From NCBI GenBank assembly GCA_036266075.1, contig DATANV010000006.1, positions 248,001-312,000 on the forward strand: a stretch of 64,000 bases of DNA. Reading direction: 5' to 3'. Made by a program: the position numbers and the translations under genes. The notes below the pieces were generated by a model that had not been told where the DNA came from, made no database searches, and worked only from the letters and a program-made list of their open reading frames with translations. This DNA is from VRUE01 sp036266075. Lineage in GTDB: Bacteria > Actinomycetota > Thermoleophilia > Solirubrobacterales > 70-9. Of this stretch, positions 1-9,171 are shown in pieces (position 1 is the first letter of the stretch; each line of letters begins with the position of its first letter).

Positions 1-368
1 GCGGTCACCGGCTCGTAGGCCGAGGCGGCCAGCGCCGGCCCACGGTCCAGCTCGACCAGCTTGCGCAGCTGGGCGTTCTCCTGCAGCGCCTCCTGACCGG
101 CGACGGCCTGTTCGCGCGCCTGCTCCAGCTGGGTCTTCAAGTGACCGTTTTCGCCGCGCGCGTCGAAGGTCTCGTCGAACCAGGAAATGGCGTCGCGGGC
201 GGGCTTTAGCGCCCTGTCGGCAACGTCCTGCAGGGGGCTGAAGATCGTGCTGACGCCGCGCTGCAGGCCGCCCGAGCTCTGGCCGTAGGTAACGGTCAGC
301 AGCAGGAACGACCCGATTATCAGGAGCGTCAGGACCGCCCTACGGCGGCGAACTTGTTTGCGATACAC
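1..368 (-). CDS. mreC: Rod shape-determining protein MreC, N-terminal part (cut by window edge)
   Basis: Bitopic membrane protein of the elongasome that links MreB to the cell-wall synthesis machinery. The visible 122 codons begin at GTG (368-366) and show a basic N-terminus (RRRRAV), one membrane segment at about residues 11-28, then an extracytoplasmic coiled-coil stretch (about residues 60-110) that is typical of MreC before its beta domain. The C-terminal beta domain lies outside the window. It lies 38 bases downstream of mreB on the same strand, the standard mreBC order. No ATG alternative precedes the membrane segment, so GTG is taken as the start. Confidence 0.85.
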   Translation of the reverse strand, partial: MYRKQVRRRRAVLTLLIIGSFLLLTVTYGQSSGGLQRGVSTIFSPLQDVADRALKPARDAISWFDETFDARGENGHLKTQLEQAREQAVAGQEALQENAQLRKLVELDRGPALAASAYEPVT

Positions 369-406
369 GGCTGAGACCTAAGTTTGGCGCTTTGTCTGAA
401 CGGCGG

Positions 407-1456
407 CTAAGCAACGCGCGCCGTTCCTGAATTCATCTTGCTGGCGCGGTGGATGGCCTCGAACTCCTCTAGCGAGATTCCCGAGCCGACCGCCACGCAG
501 GTCAGCGGCGACTCTGCCAGTTGACAGGGCATCTGGCACTCGTCGCGGAGGCGCTGTTCGAGGCCTTGCAGGAGCGCGCCTCCTCCAGCCAGGGTAATGC
601 CTCGATCCATGATGTCCCCAGCCAGCTCGGGGGGGGTGCGGTCGAGGGTGTCCTTGACGGCGTCGACGACGTGGCTGATCGGCTCGTCGAGCGCCTCGCG
701 CACCTCGGCCGAGCCGAGGGTGATCGTCTTCGGCAGGCCCGAGACGAGGTCGCGACCGCGGATCTCGACCTCGACCTCCTCGACGAGCGGCGAAGCCGAG
801 CCGGCCTCGAGCTTTACCTCCTCCGCGGTCTGGGTGCCGATCGCCAGTTTGTAACGCTGTTTGCAGTGGTTGACGATCGCCTCGTCGAGCTCGTCGCCGC
901 CGACCCTGATCGACTGCGAGACGACGATCCCGCCAAGCGAGATCACCGCCACCTCGGTGGTGCCGCCGCCGACGTCGACGATCAGCGAGCCGGTTGGCTC
1001 GGCGACCGGCAGGCCGGCGCCGATCGCCGCCGCCATCGGCTCCTCGATCAGGTACGCCTTGCGAGCACCCGCCGAGAGACAGGCCTCCTCGACGGCCCGC
1101 TTCTCGACTCCGGTCACCCCGGAGGGAACGCAGACGACGACACGCGGGTGAGCGAAGCGATTGGAGTGCACGGTCTTGATGAAGTGACGGAGCATCTGTT
1201 CGGTGACGTCGAAATCGGCGATCACGCCGTCCTTCAGTGGCCGGATCGCGGTGATCGAGCCGGGCGTTCGTCCCAGCATGCGCTTGGCCTCGACGCCGAC
1301 CGCGTGGACCTGACCGCTGCGCGAGTCGATCGCCACGACCGAGGGCTCGGAGAGCACGATTCCGCGGCCACGCACGTAGACGAGCGTGTTGGCCGTGCCG
1401 AGATCGACCGCCATGTCGCGGCCGCCGAGCCCGGTGAGGTAGCTGAAGATGCCCAT
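407..1456 (-). CDS. mreB: Actin-like rod shape-determining protein MreB
   Basis: Bacterial actin homologue that forms membrane-associated filaments and organises lateral wall synthesis. The 349-residue protein starts MGIFSYLTGLGGRDMAVDLG, with phosphate-1 loop DLGTANT near residue 19, the phosphate-2 segment VDVGGGTTE, EEPMAAAIGAG, and the adenosine motif TLAGGGALL near the C-terminus. An in-frame start 13 codons upstream exists, but family alignment from memory favours the ATG at 1456 because MreB usually begins MGxF. Length fits the family (about 340-350). Neighbours are mreC downstream and maf upstream, as in many actinobacterial wall-synthesis clusters. Confidence 0.95.
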   Translation of the reverse strand: MGIFSYLTGLGGRDMAVDLGTANTLVYVRGRGIVLSEPSVVAIDSRSGQVHAVGVEAKRMLGRTPGSITAIRPLKDGVIADFDVTEQMLRHFIKTVHSNRFAHPRVVVCVPSGVTGVEKRAVEEACLSAGARKAYLIEEPMAAAIGAGLPVAEPTGSLIVDVGGGTTEVAVISLGGIVVSQSIRVGGDELDEAIVNHCKQRYKLAIGTQTAEEVKLEAGSASPLVEEVEVEIRGRDLVSGLPKTITLGSAEVREALDEPISHVVDAVKDTLDRTPPELAGDIMDRGITLAGGGALLQGLEQRLRDECQMPCQLAESPLTCVAVGSGISLEEFEAIHRASKMNSGTARVA

Positions 1457-1527
1457 GCGTGCGGGAATTGCAGCGCAATCATCCCAGATGGCCAAGGCCG
1501 GCCCTCAGGGTGGCCGAAGTGCTGCAG

Positions 1528-2091
1528 CTATTCCGCCAGGCCCTCCTCGAACAGCTCCGGCGCCAGCTCGAACAGCAGCCCAACCGGCAGCCCGACCACA
1601 TTCGAGACGCTCCCCTCGAGCCGCTCCACCAGCGTCGACCCCAACGTCTGGATCGCGTACCCGCCCGAGCGCCCCCGCCACTCCCCGAACCGCACGTAGC
1701 GCTCCTTGGCGGCATCGTCGAGCTCCCTGAAGACGACGGTGGTCTTCTCCAGCCCGCTCCGTTCCTCGCCCCCTGCGAGCACGACCAGCCCGCTGAGCAC
1801 CTCGTGCGGGCGGCCCGACATCCGGTCCAGGTATTCGCGCGCCTCGCGCTCGTCGGCCGGCTTGCCGAGCGCGACGCCGTCCAGGGCCACATCGGTGTCG
1901 CAGGCGATGACGAAGCCGTCGCGCTCGACGGCGCGCGCCTTCATCCGAGCATTTTCAAGGACCTCAACCTCGGGGTCCCCCCCACTCAGCTCCTCGACCC
2001 CCGAGACCGCCACCTCAAACTCGACCCCCAGCTTCCTCAGCAGCTCACTCCGCTGAGGCGAACCAGAAGCCAGAACCACGCTCGAAGTCAT
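1528..2091 (-). CDS. maf: Maf family nucleotide pyrophosphatase
   Basis: Maf proteins hydrolyse non-canonical or canonical nucleoside triphosphates (dTTP/UTP type) to monophosphates and are linked to septum control. The 187-residue protein shows the N-terminal signature LASGSPQR (residues 8-15), the catalytic acidic segment ACDTDVALDG (about 63-72), the GKP segment, and GYAIQTLGSTLVERLEGS near 143-160. Length is normal. ATG at 2091 is the outermost base of a perfect inverted repeat (2091-2208), so the untranslated leader of maf would be a long hairpin. Confidence 0.93.
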   Translation of the reverse strand: MTSSVVLASGSPQRSELLRKLGVEFEVAVSGVEELSGGDPEVEVLENARMKARAVERDGFVIACDTDVALDGVALGKPADEREAREYLDRMSGRPHEVLSGLVVLAGGEERSGLEKTTVVFRELDDAAKERYVRFGEWRGRSGGYAIQTLGSTLVERLEGSVSNVVGLPVGLLFELAPELFEEGLAE

Positions 2092-2208
2092 GGCCGAGGG
2101 GTGGGTGGGGGTCGGAACGTCTTGTACTTTTTCGCCCGAGTGGGTCGGCGAGAGCCGTCCGTTCCCGGCGAAAAAGTTAAGTGGAGACCCCCACCCACCC
2201 CTCGGCCA
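2091..2208. repeat. 118-nt nested inverted repeat between ndk and maf
   Basis: Outer arms 2091-2113 and 2186-2208 are perfect 23-bp reverse complements (TGGCCGAGGGG... / ...CCCCTCGGCCA). An inner pair, 2126-2136 and 2167-2177 (ACTTTTTCGCC / GGCGAAAAAGT), is also perfect over 11 bp. The left arm starts inside the maf start codon; the right arm ends 5 bases before the ndk stop. Read on the minus strand it lies in the ndk-maf spacer. It could be a transcript hairpin (attenuator or mRNA stabiliser) or a palindromic mobile element. No run of U follows either arm, so a classic intrinsic terminator is not obvious. Confidence 0.8.
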
Positions 2209-2212
2209 CCGC

Positions 2213-2617
2213 TCAAAGCTCCGGAAACCAGATCCCGATCTCGCGCTCGGCCGACTCGCCGGAATCCGATCCGTGGACCATGTTGAAGGTGACCTCGAGC
2301 GCGAAATCGCCGCGAATCGAGCCCGGCGCCGCCTCGACCGGGTTGGTCGCGCCGATCACCTGGCGCGCTGCGGTGACCGCTTCGGCCCCCTCGAGGACCA
2401 TCGCCACCAGGGTGCCGCCGGTGATGAACTCGACCAGCTCGCCGAAGAACGGCTTCTCGCTGTGCTCGGCGTAGTGCTCGTTGGCGATCGCCTCGACGGC
2501 GACCATCGTCTTCAGCGCCGCGATCCGCAATCCCTTACGCTCGAAGCGGGCAATCACTTCGCCGGTGAGGGCGCGCTCGAATGCGTCAGGCTTTACGAGG
2601 ATCAGGGTCCGGCTCAC
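2213..2617 (-). CDS. ndk: Nucleoside diphosphate kinase
   Basis: Transfers the gamma phosphate between NTPs and NDPs through a phosphohistidine. 134 residues, normal for the short bacterial form. Opens SRTLILVKPDAF, with the catalytic histidine in FNMVHGSDS and ending EIGIWFPEL. GTG at 2617 is preceded by AAAGGAG, which decides the start over longer in-frame extensions. The start overlaps the 3' end of the zinc-ribbon membrane gene by 32 bases, suggesting co-transcription with it. The stop lies 5 bases from the right arm of the 2091-2208 palindrome. Confidence 0.95.
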   Translation of the reverse strand: MSRTLILVKPDAFERALTGEVIARFERKGLRIAALKTMVAVEAIANEHYAEHSEKPFFGELVEFITGGTLVAMVLEGAEAVTAARQVIGATNPVEAAPGSIRGDFALEVTFNMVHGSDSGESAEREIGIWFPEL

Positions 2618-3230
2618 GGCTGGGGCTCCTTTGCGTTCGTTTTTCGGTCGGGGCTTTCTCGGAGCGTGGCGCCTTGCGTTGCGGCGCCTCGCGCTGCTCG
2701 GCCGCTGGTTCTCGCGCAGGGCGCTTGCGCTCCTCGCCCGGCGGACGTTTGCGCTCCTCGGCGGGCCGTCTGCGGCGCTGCTCGCGCTCGCCCAACGGCG
2801 TCTCGCAGTACGGGCAGAGCGCCCAGCGCCGGTCGACCGGTTTGCCGCAGCTCTGGCACGGGTCCTTGAGGCGGCGTTGACACTGTGGGCAACGAAGGTA
2901 GTTCCGTTCGATCGGGAAGCCACAGCCCGGGCAGGACGCCTCTTTCAGCTGGCGCACGCGCAGCTCGGCGGCTTCGATCTCCAGCTCGCGTTCGTGGGCG
3001 TCCTCGAGGAACTCCGGCGGGCGGACGATCGCGTAAACGGCGGTGCCCAGATAGGGAATGAAAGAGGCAAGCGTCGCGCAGCCGACCAGGAAGGGATCGG
3101 AGATGCGGCGGCGAGCGTCGAGGTAGGTGTAGACGATCAGCGCCAGCCAGACAACGACCAGCATCAGGACGAGGAGGTTGACGACCAGATTGAGGCCGCC
3201 GTTGCTGATTCCGAAGATCGCTAGTGCCAT
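2586..3230 (-). CDS. Membrane-anchored double zinc-ribbon protein
   Basis: Function unknown. The 214-residue protein begins MALAIFGIS (ATG 3230). Two hydrophobic segments (about residues 12-35 and 49-70) are followed by a charged linker and two zinc-ribbon pairs: CPGC...CPQC and CQSC...CPYC (about residues 100-155). The C-terminal 60 residues are an Arg/Glu/Pro-rich low-complexity tail. Such membrane-plus-ribbon proteins often sit beside folC and ndk in this group of actinobacteria (recollection, not checked). It overlaps ndk by 32 bases. Zinc binding is inferred from the eight regularly spaced cysteines. Confidence 0.8.
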   Translation of the reverse strand: MALAIFGISNGGLNLVVNLLVLMLVVVWLALIVYTYLDARRRISDPFLVGCATLASFIPYLGTAVYAIVRPPEFLEDAHERELEIEAAELRVRQLKEASCPGCGFPIERNYLRCPQCQRRLKDPCQSCGKPVDRRWALCPYCETPLGEREQRRRRPAEERKRPPGEERKRPAREPAAEQREAPQRKAPRSEKAPTEKRTQRSPSREPDPDPRKA

Positions 3231-3315
3231 GACTGGGGCGCCGGAGGGAGCGGGGAGTCTACTTCGCCAGCACCCGGCGGAAACCTGTCGGCACGGGTAG
3301 CCGCACACAACCCCA

Positions 3316-3435
3316 CTAGAGGAAGAGCCTGCCGAACAGATAGCCGAGGCCGAAAAAGATCAGGATCACCGCGGCGACGACCGCGGCGACCAGGGCCATC
3401 ATCGAGAGGAGTTCTGAGCCGGCGCTGCGATCCAC
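3316..3435 (-). CDS. Small single-span membrane protein (39 aa)
   Basis: Unrecognised. GTG at 3435 is preceded by GAGGA at a suitable distance; the product starts VDRSAGSELLSMM, has one strong membrane segment (ALVAAVVAAVILIFFGLGYLF, roughly residues 14-34) and a short basic tail. It sits 21 bases after folC and before the zinc-ribbon gene on the same strand, so it is probably part of that operon. The ribosome binding site, the hydrophobic helix and the operon position support it as real despite its size. Confidence 0.6.
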   Translation of the reverse strand: MDRSAGSELLSMMALVAAVVAAVILIFFGLGYLFGRLFL

Positions 3436-3456
3436 GAGCGAGATCCTCGCACACGC

Positions 3457-4734
3457 TCAGCCGGCCAGAACGTGGCGGGCGGGCGCCAACAGGTAGTGCG
3501 AGCCGCAGATCACGAGGATTCCCCCCACCCCGGCAGCGCGCTCGCGGGCCCGGCGCAGCGCCGTCGCCAGGTCCGACTCGGCCTCTGCGTCCAACCCGGC
3601 TGCCGCGCAGGCGGCAGCCAGCTCGCGCGCTGGGTGCGAGGCGGCACCAGGCATCCCACGGCGTTCCAGGGTTGCCACCGGCAGCTCGGTGCAGACCACA
3701 AAGTCCACGGCCGGCGCCAGCGCCGCGATCGTCGCCGCCGCGTCCTTATCGCCAAGGATCGCCAGACAGGCAACGACCGGACGACCGCCGCTCAGCTCGG
3801 AGAGCGCCTCTGCAAGAGCGACGGCGCCCTGGGGGTTGTGGGCGGCGTCGAGATAAATCGGGGGGTCGGAAGCGACACGCTCGAGCCGCCCCGGGATCTC
3901 GACCCCCCCGGCGGCGACCGCCACACGCTCGGGGTCCAACTCGCCGAGGAAAGCCTCGGCTGCGGCGCAGGCGAGGGCGAAGTTGCGCCGCTGGAAGCCG
4001 CCCGGAACGCGCAGTTCGACGCCGGGGTCCGGCTCCTCCGGGGCAACCAGCAGCCGGGCGCCCCGCTCGCGCGCGGTCCGCTCGGCAAGCGCCGCGACCG
4101 GGGGGTCCACCCGGCCGAGGACCAGCGTCGAGTGGTCGCGCAGCACGGCCAGCTTCTCGGCGGCGATCTGCTCCAGCGTCTCGCCCAGCCACTGTGTGTG
4201 ATCGAGGCCGACCGAGGTCAGCACCGTTACCCGCGAGGAGATCGTGTTGGTGGCATCTAGCCTGCCGCCGAGCCCCGCCTCGATCGCCGCCGCCTGCACC
4301 CGGGCTGTGGCGAATGCGACGAAGGCCGCCGCCGTCGCTAGCTCGAACTGGGTGACGGCCTCTCCCTCCTCGAGGCCGCAATTGACGGTGGTAGCCGCCT
4401 GCGCGGCGCGCTCGACGGCCGCGGCGAACTCCGCCGTGCCGATCTCACGGCCGCGGATCAGGATCCGTTCCGACCAGCGGGAGGCATGCGGGGAGACGCA
4501 GGCGCCAGCGCTAACGCCGTGCGCTTCGAGCAGCGCGGCGACCATCCGCGTCACCGAGGACTTGCCGTTGGTGCCGACGACGTGGATCGAGGCGAAGCGG
4601 TGCTGCGGCAGGCCGAGCAGCGTCGTCAGGCGGTGCATCCGCTCCAGCCCGAGCTTCCAGCCGATCGGCTCGAGCGATTCGAGATAGGCCTCGGGGTCTA
4701 TTCCGAGAGCTCCTCCAGCTCGGCGCGGTAGCAC
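3457..4734 (-). CDS. folC: Bifunctional folylpolyglutamate/dihydrofolate synthase
   Basis: Mur-ligase-family enzyme adding glutamate to (dihydro)folates using ATP. P-loop GTNGKSS at about residues 54-60, the metal and substrate region GLGGRLDATN, DAAHNPQG near residue 297, and a C-terminal ICGSHYL segment. 425 residues is typical. The GTG at 4734 overlaps the valS 3' end by 37 bases. An alternative is an ATA codon 12 residues in, which has GGAGG upstream; no ATG/GTG/TTG lies nearer the conserved YLESLEP start, so the exact start is uncertain. Confidence 0.93.
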   Translation of the reverse strand: MLPRRAGGALGIDPEAYLESLEPIGWKLGLERMHRLTTLLGLPQHRFASIHVVGTNGKSSVTRMVAALLEAHGVSAGACVSPHASRWSERILIRGREIGTAEFAAAVERAAQAATTVNCGLEEGEAVTQFELATAAAFVAFATARVQAAAIEAGLGGRLDATNTISSRVTVLTSVGLDHTQWLGETLEQIAAEKLAVLRDHSTLVLGRVDPPVAALAERTARERGARLLVAPEEPDPGVELRVPGGFQRRNFALACAAAEAFLGELDPERVAVAAGGVEIPGRLERVASDPPIYLDAAHNPQGAVALAEALSELSGGRPVVACLAILGDKDAAATIAALAPAVDFVVCTELPVATLERRGMPGAASHPARELAAACAAAGLDAEAESDLATALRRARERAAGVGGILVICGSHYLLAPARHVLAG

Positions 4735-7259
4735 TCGAGCTTCTCGCGCTCCTCGGAGACCACCTCGGCCGGCGCCCGGGCGACGAACTTCTCGTTGGCC
4801 AGTTTGCCCTCGGCCCGGGCAACCTCGGCGCGCAGCTCCTCGCGCCGCGCCGCGAGCCGCGCAGAGACCGCCCCGGCGTCGATCTCGTCCGAGGCGAGAA
4901 TCTTCACGGGGCCGACGGCGGCCACCGGGTCGCCACCGTCCTCGGCGAACTCGACGCGGGCCAGACGGCCGACGAACTCCTGCGGCGCCGTGCCTTCCGC
5001 ACGGGCGGCGAGCACCATCGCGGCCGGCGCCTCGACCAGGTCGCGCCAGGCGCGCAGGCGGCGGGTCAGCTCGATCCCCGCCTGCATCTGGGCCTCGGCC
5101 TCGAGATCGCGCAGCGACTCGTCAGCCTGCGGGAAGGGATGCACGGCCAGGTGGCCCTGGCGCGCCGGGTGGTAGGACCAGATCTCCTCGGTGACGAAGG
5201 GCATCACCGGGTGCAGCAGCGCCAGCACCCGCTCGAGGACCCGCAGCAGCACGGCCGAGACCTCGTCCTCCCGCTCGTAGAGCCGCGGCTTGGCGATCTC
5301 CAGGTACCAGTCGCAGAGCTCGGACCAGAAGAAGGCGTAAGCCTCGCCGACCGCGTGAGCGAAGTCGTACTGCTCCAGATTGGCCGTCACCGAGGCGATC
5401 GTCGCCTCGAGCCGGGAGAGGATCCAGCGGTCCTCGACCCGCTCGGGCCGAACCTCCTCCGGGGCATCGCCGACGTTGAGAAGGATCAAGCGACTTGCGT
5501 TCCAGAGCTTGTTTGCCAGATCGGCTCCCTGCTGCACCTTGGCATCGGAAAAGCGCACGTCCTGGGTCGAGGACATCGCCAACAGGCCGAAGCGCAGCGC
5601 GTCGGCGCCGTGCCGGTCGATCTCCTCGAGCGGATCGATGCCGGTGCCGAGACTCTTCGACATCCGCCGGCCGTCGCGGGCCTGGATCACCGAGTGGACG
5701 TAGACGTCGCGGAACGGCACGTCGCCGGCAAACTCGATCCCGGTCATGATCATCCGCGCCACCCAGAGGAAGAGGATCTCGCGCGCCGTGGTGAGGAAGC
5801 TGGTTGGGTAGAAAGCGCGCAGCTCGGGGGTCTCGTCGGGCCAGCCGAGGGTCGCGAAGGGCCAAATCGCCGAGCTGAACCAGGTGTCGAGCACGTCCTC
5901 CTCTTGGCGCAGCTCGCCGCCGCAGGCACCGCAGCGCTCGGGAGGCTGCTCGGCGACGATCGTTTCCTCGCAGGGATCGCAGTACCAGACCGGGATGCGG
6001 TGGCCCCACCAGAGCTGGCGCGAGATGCACCAGGGGCGGATCTCCCTCATCCATTCGAGGTAGACGCGCTTCCACTGCGGCGGCGCGATCCGCACCTCGT
6101 CGCGCTCGACGACCTCGATCGCCGGCCGCGCCAGCTCGTCCATGCGGCAGAACCACTGCAGCGAGATCAGCGGCTCGATCCGCTCGCCGGAACGATGCGA
6201 GAAGGGAACCGAGTGGACGTAGGGCTCCTCGGCGCGAAGCCTGCCCTCGGCGCGCAGGGCCGCGACGACCGCCTCCTGGGCCTCGGCCGCAGTCATCCCG
6301 GCAAAGCGCTCGCCGGCCCCCTCGGCCATCCGCCCGTCGGGGCCGATCACGCCGATCTCCTCGAGGCCGTGCTTGCGGCCGATCTCGAAGTCGGTGGGGT
6401 CGTGCCCGGGGGTGATCTTCAACGCCCCGGTGCCGAACTCGGGGTCGACGTGCTCATCGGCGACGATCGGCAGGCGCCGCCCGACCAGCGGCAGGACGCA
6501 GTGCTGCCCGACCAGGTCGGCGTAGCGCTCGTCGTCCGGGTTGACCGCGACGGCGGTGTCGGCCAGCATCGTCTCCGGCCGCACGGTGGCGACGGTCAGC
6601 ACCCGCTCGGAGCCCTCGACTGGGTAGTCGATCGAGTAGAGCGTGTCCTTGACCTCCCGGTTCTCCACCTCGAGGTCGGAGATCGCCGAGTGCGAGCCCG
6701 GGTCCCAGTTGACCATGTAGTTGTCGCGGTAGATGTAGCCCTTGTCGTAGAGCCGCTTGAAGACGCGGTAGACGGCCCGTACGTAGCCCTCGTCGAGGGT
6801 GAAGCGCTCGCGCTTGTAGTCGCAGGAGGCGCCGAGCCGCTTGTACTGCTCGACGATCCGCGAGCCGTACTCCTCTTTCCAGGCCCAGACGCGCTCGACG
6901 AAGGCCTCGCGACCCAGCTCGTGCCGCGACTTCCCTTCGGCGCGCAGCTCTTTCTCGACCACCGCCTGGGTGGCGATCCCGGCGTGGTCGGTACCGAGCG
7001 TCCAGAGCGTGTTGCGACCGCGCATCCGGTTCATCCGCACCAACGCGTCCTGCATCGAGCCGTTCAGCGCGTGCCCCATGTGCAGGGCCCCGGTCACGTT
7101 GGGCGGCGGAATCGCCACCGAAAAGTTCTCTCCCGCCGTCCCCTCGGCGGCCGGATGGAAGTACCCCTCCTCCATCCACCCAGCAAAGACCCGCGCCTCG
7201 ACCTCCGCCGCCTCGTACCGCGTCTTCTCTTTCAGCTCCCCTAAGCGCTCATCAGCCAT
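4698..7259 (-). CDS. valS: Valyl-tRNA synthetase
   Basis: Class I aminoacyl-tRNA synthetase that charges tRNA-Val. 853 residues. Signature 1 is GALHMGHAL (about residues 56-64); KMSKS signature is RRMSKSLGTG (about 530). The editing domain (about 180-370), a CxxC...CGAC zinc element (about 428-445), the anticodon-binding domain and a C-terminal coiled coil (from about 790) are all present. Typical length for the family. It overlaps folC downstream, giving the common valS-folC pairing seen in many bacteria. Confidence 0.97.
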   Translation of the reverse strand: MADERLGELKEKTRYEAAEVEARVFAGWMEEGYFHPAAEGTAGENFSVAIPPPNVTGALHMGHALNGSMQDALVRMNRMRGRNTLWTLGTDHAGIATQAVVEKELRAEGKSRHELGREAFVERVWAWKEEYGSRIVEQYKRLGASCDYKRERFTLDEGYVRAVYRVFKRLYDKGYIYRDNYMVNWDPGSHSAISDLEVENREVKDTLYSIDYPVEGSERVLTVATVRPETMLADTAVAVNPDDERYADLVGQHCVLPLVGRRLPIVADEHVDPEFGTGALKITPGHDPTDFEIGRKHGLEEIGVIGPDGRMAEGAGERFAGMTAAEAQEAVVAALRAEGRLRAEEPYVHSVPFSHRSGERIEPLISLQWFCRMDELARPAIEVVERDEVRIAPPQWKRVYLEWMREIRPWCISRQLWWGHRIPVWYCDPCEETIVAEQPPERCGACGGELRQEEDVLDTWFSSAIWPFATLGWPDETPELRAFYPTSFLTTAREILFLWVARMIMTGIEFAGDVPFRDVYVHSVIQARDGRRMSKSLGTGIDPLEEIDRHGADALRFGLLAMSSTQDVRFSDAKVQQGADLANKLWNASRLILLNVGDAPEEVRPERVEDRWILSRLEATIASVTANLEQYDFAHAVGEAYAFFWSELCDWYLEIAKPRLYEREDEVSAVLLRVLERVLALLHPVMPFVTEEIWSYHPARQGHLAVHPFPQADESLRDLEAEAQMQAGIELTRRLRAWRDLVEAPAAMVLAARAEGTAPQEFVGRLARVEFAEDGGDPVAAVGPVKILASDEIDAGAVSARLAARREELRAEVARAEGKLANEKFVARAPAEVVSEEREKLECYRAELEELSE

Positions 7260-7296
7260 GAAGCGCGAGTCTAGATACCTCCCACGGCGTGAGGAG

Positions 7297-8586
<1,290 letters not shown>

Positions 8587-8769
8587 CGGGATCCCTCCTT
8601 GCGGGCGGTAGTTGCCTACCGGCGTCGCGTCCCAAAGCTTAGAGGGGACCGCAAGCCGGCCTGTCGGTGTCGACGTTTACGGCGCTGGCGCGCCCGTCCC
8701 TTCCCGCGGGCGCTTGCTTGCGGCCGAACCGCCCAGCGCCTCTACGACGCGACCGATAGATTGCGGCTC

Positions 8770-9171
8770 GTGAGCGATCAGGACGATTCTCGCGCTAATG
8801 GCGACCGAGCCGAGCTCGGCGTCGCTGACTTGGTAGCGAGAGTCCGCGACGAGCTCGAGACCCTTGACGCCAGCCGGGATGCGGCCGACCGGCCTGCGCT
8901 GTTCTCGCTGGACGAGCTGGAGCTCGAGCTCCAGTTCACGGCGATCGAGCGAGTCGATGGGCGCGGCGGCATCGATCTGAAAGTCGTATCGCTGGGCGCG
9001 TCCAAAGGCCTCGAGTCCACCGCGGTTCAGAAAATCCGTTTGCGGTTCGTGCTCGAGGAGGCAGCCCGCCGTGCGGGCCTCCTCGGGAGCCGAGCACACT
9101 CGTCTCAGTCCGACGGAAGCGACGTCAAGGACGTGGTCCCCGTTGACGGGCTCGGCGATGACCCTGGATGA
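8770..9171 (+). CDS. Trypco2-like domain protein (trypsin-co-occurring domain 2 type)
   Basis: 133 residues from GTG 8770 (TTG 8761 is an alternative). The segment from about residue 15 (ELGVADLVARVRDELETL) through a variable linker to SLDELELELQF, then GGIDLKVVSLGA and KIRLRFVLE has the helix-plus-beta pattern of the Trypco2 family: N-terminal helix, a strand with alternating E/L, a GG turn and a final strand. Trypco domains were described in proteins that accompany trypsin-like peptidases in predicted bacterial conflict systems; the match here is by eye. It overlaps the next gene by 14 bases, so translation is probably coupled. Both genes run against the flanking clp genes. Confidence 0.65.
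   Translation: MSDQDDSRANGDRAELGVADLVARVRDELETLDASRDAADRPALFSLDELELELQFTAIERVDGRGGIDLKVVSLGASKGLESTAVQKIRLRFVLEEAARRAGLLGSRAHSSQSDGSDVKDVVPVDGLGDDPG

Noticed and set aside
5139..7244. 701-codon plus-strand open frame
   Set aside because: Antisense of valS; composition (Arg/Asp/Leu/Gly-rich, no family motifs) is typical of GC-rich shadow frames.
8677..9099. 140-codon minus-strand frame between clpP and clpX
   Set aside because: Antisense of the Trypco2-like gene, whose frame shows a recognisable domain pattern and coupling with the next gene.
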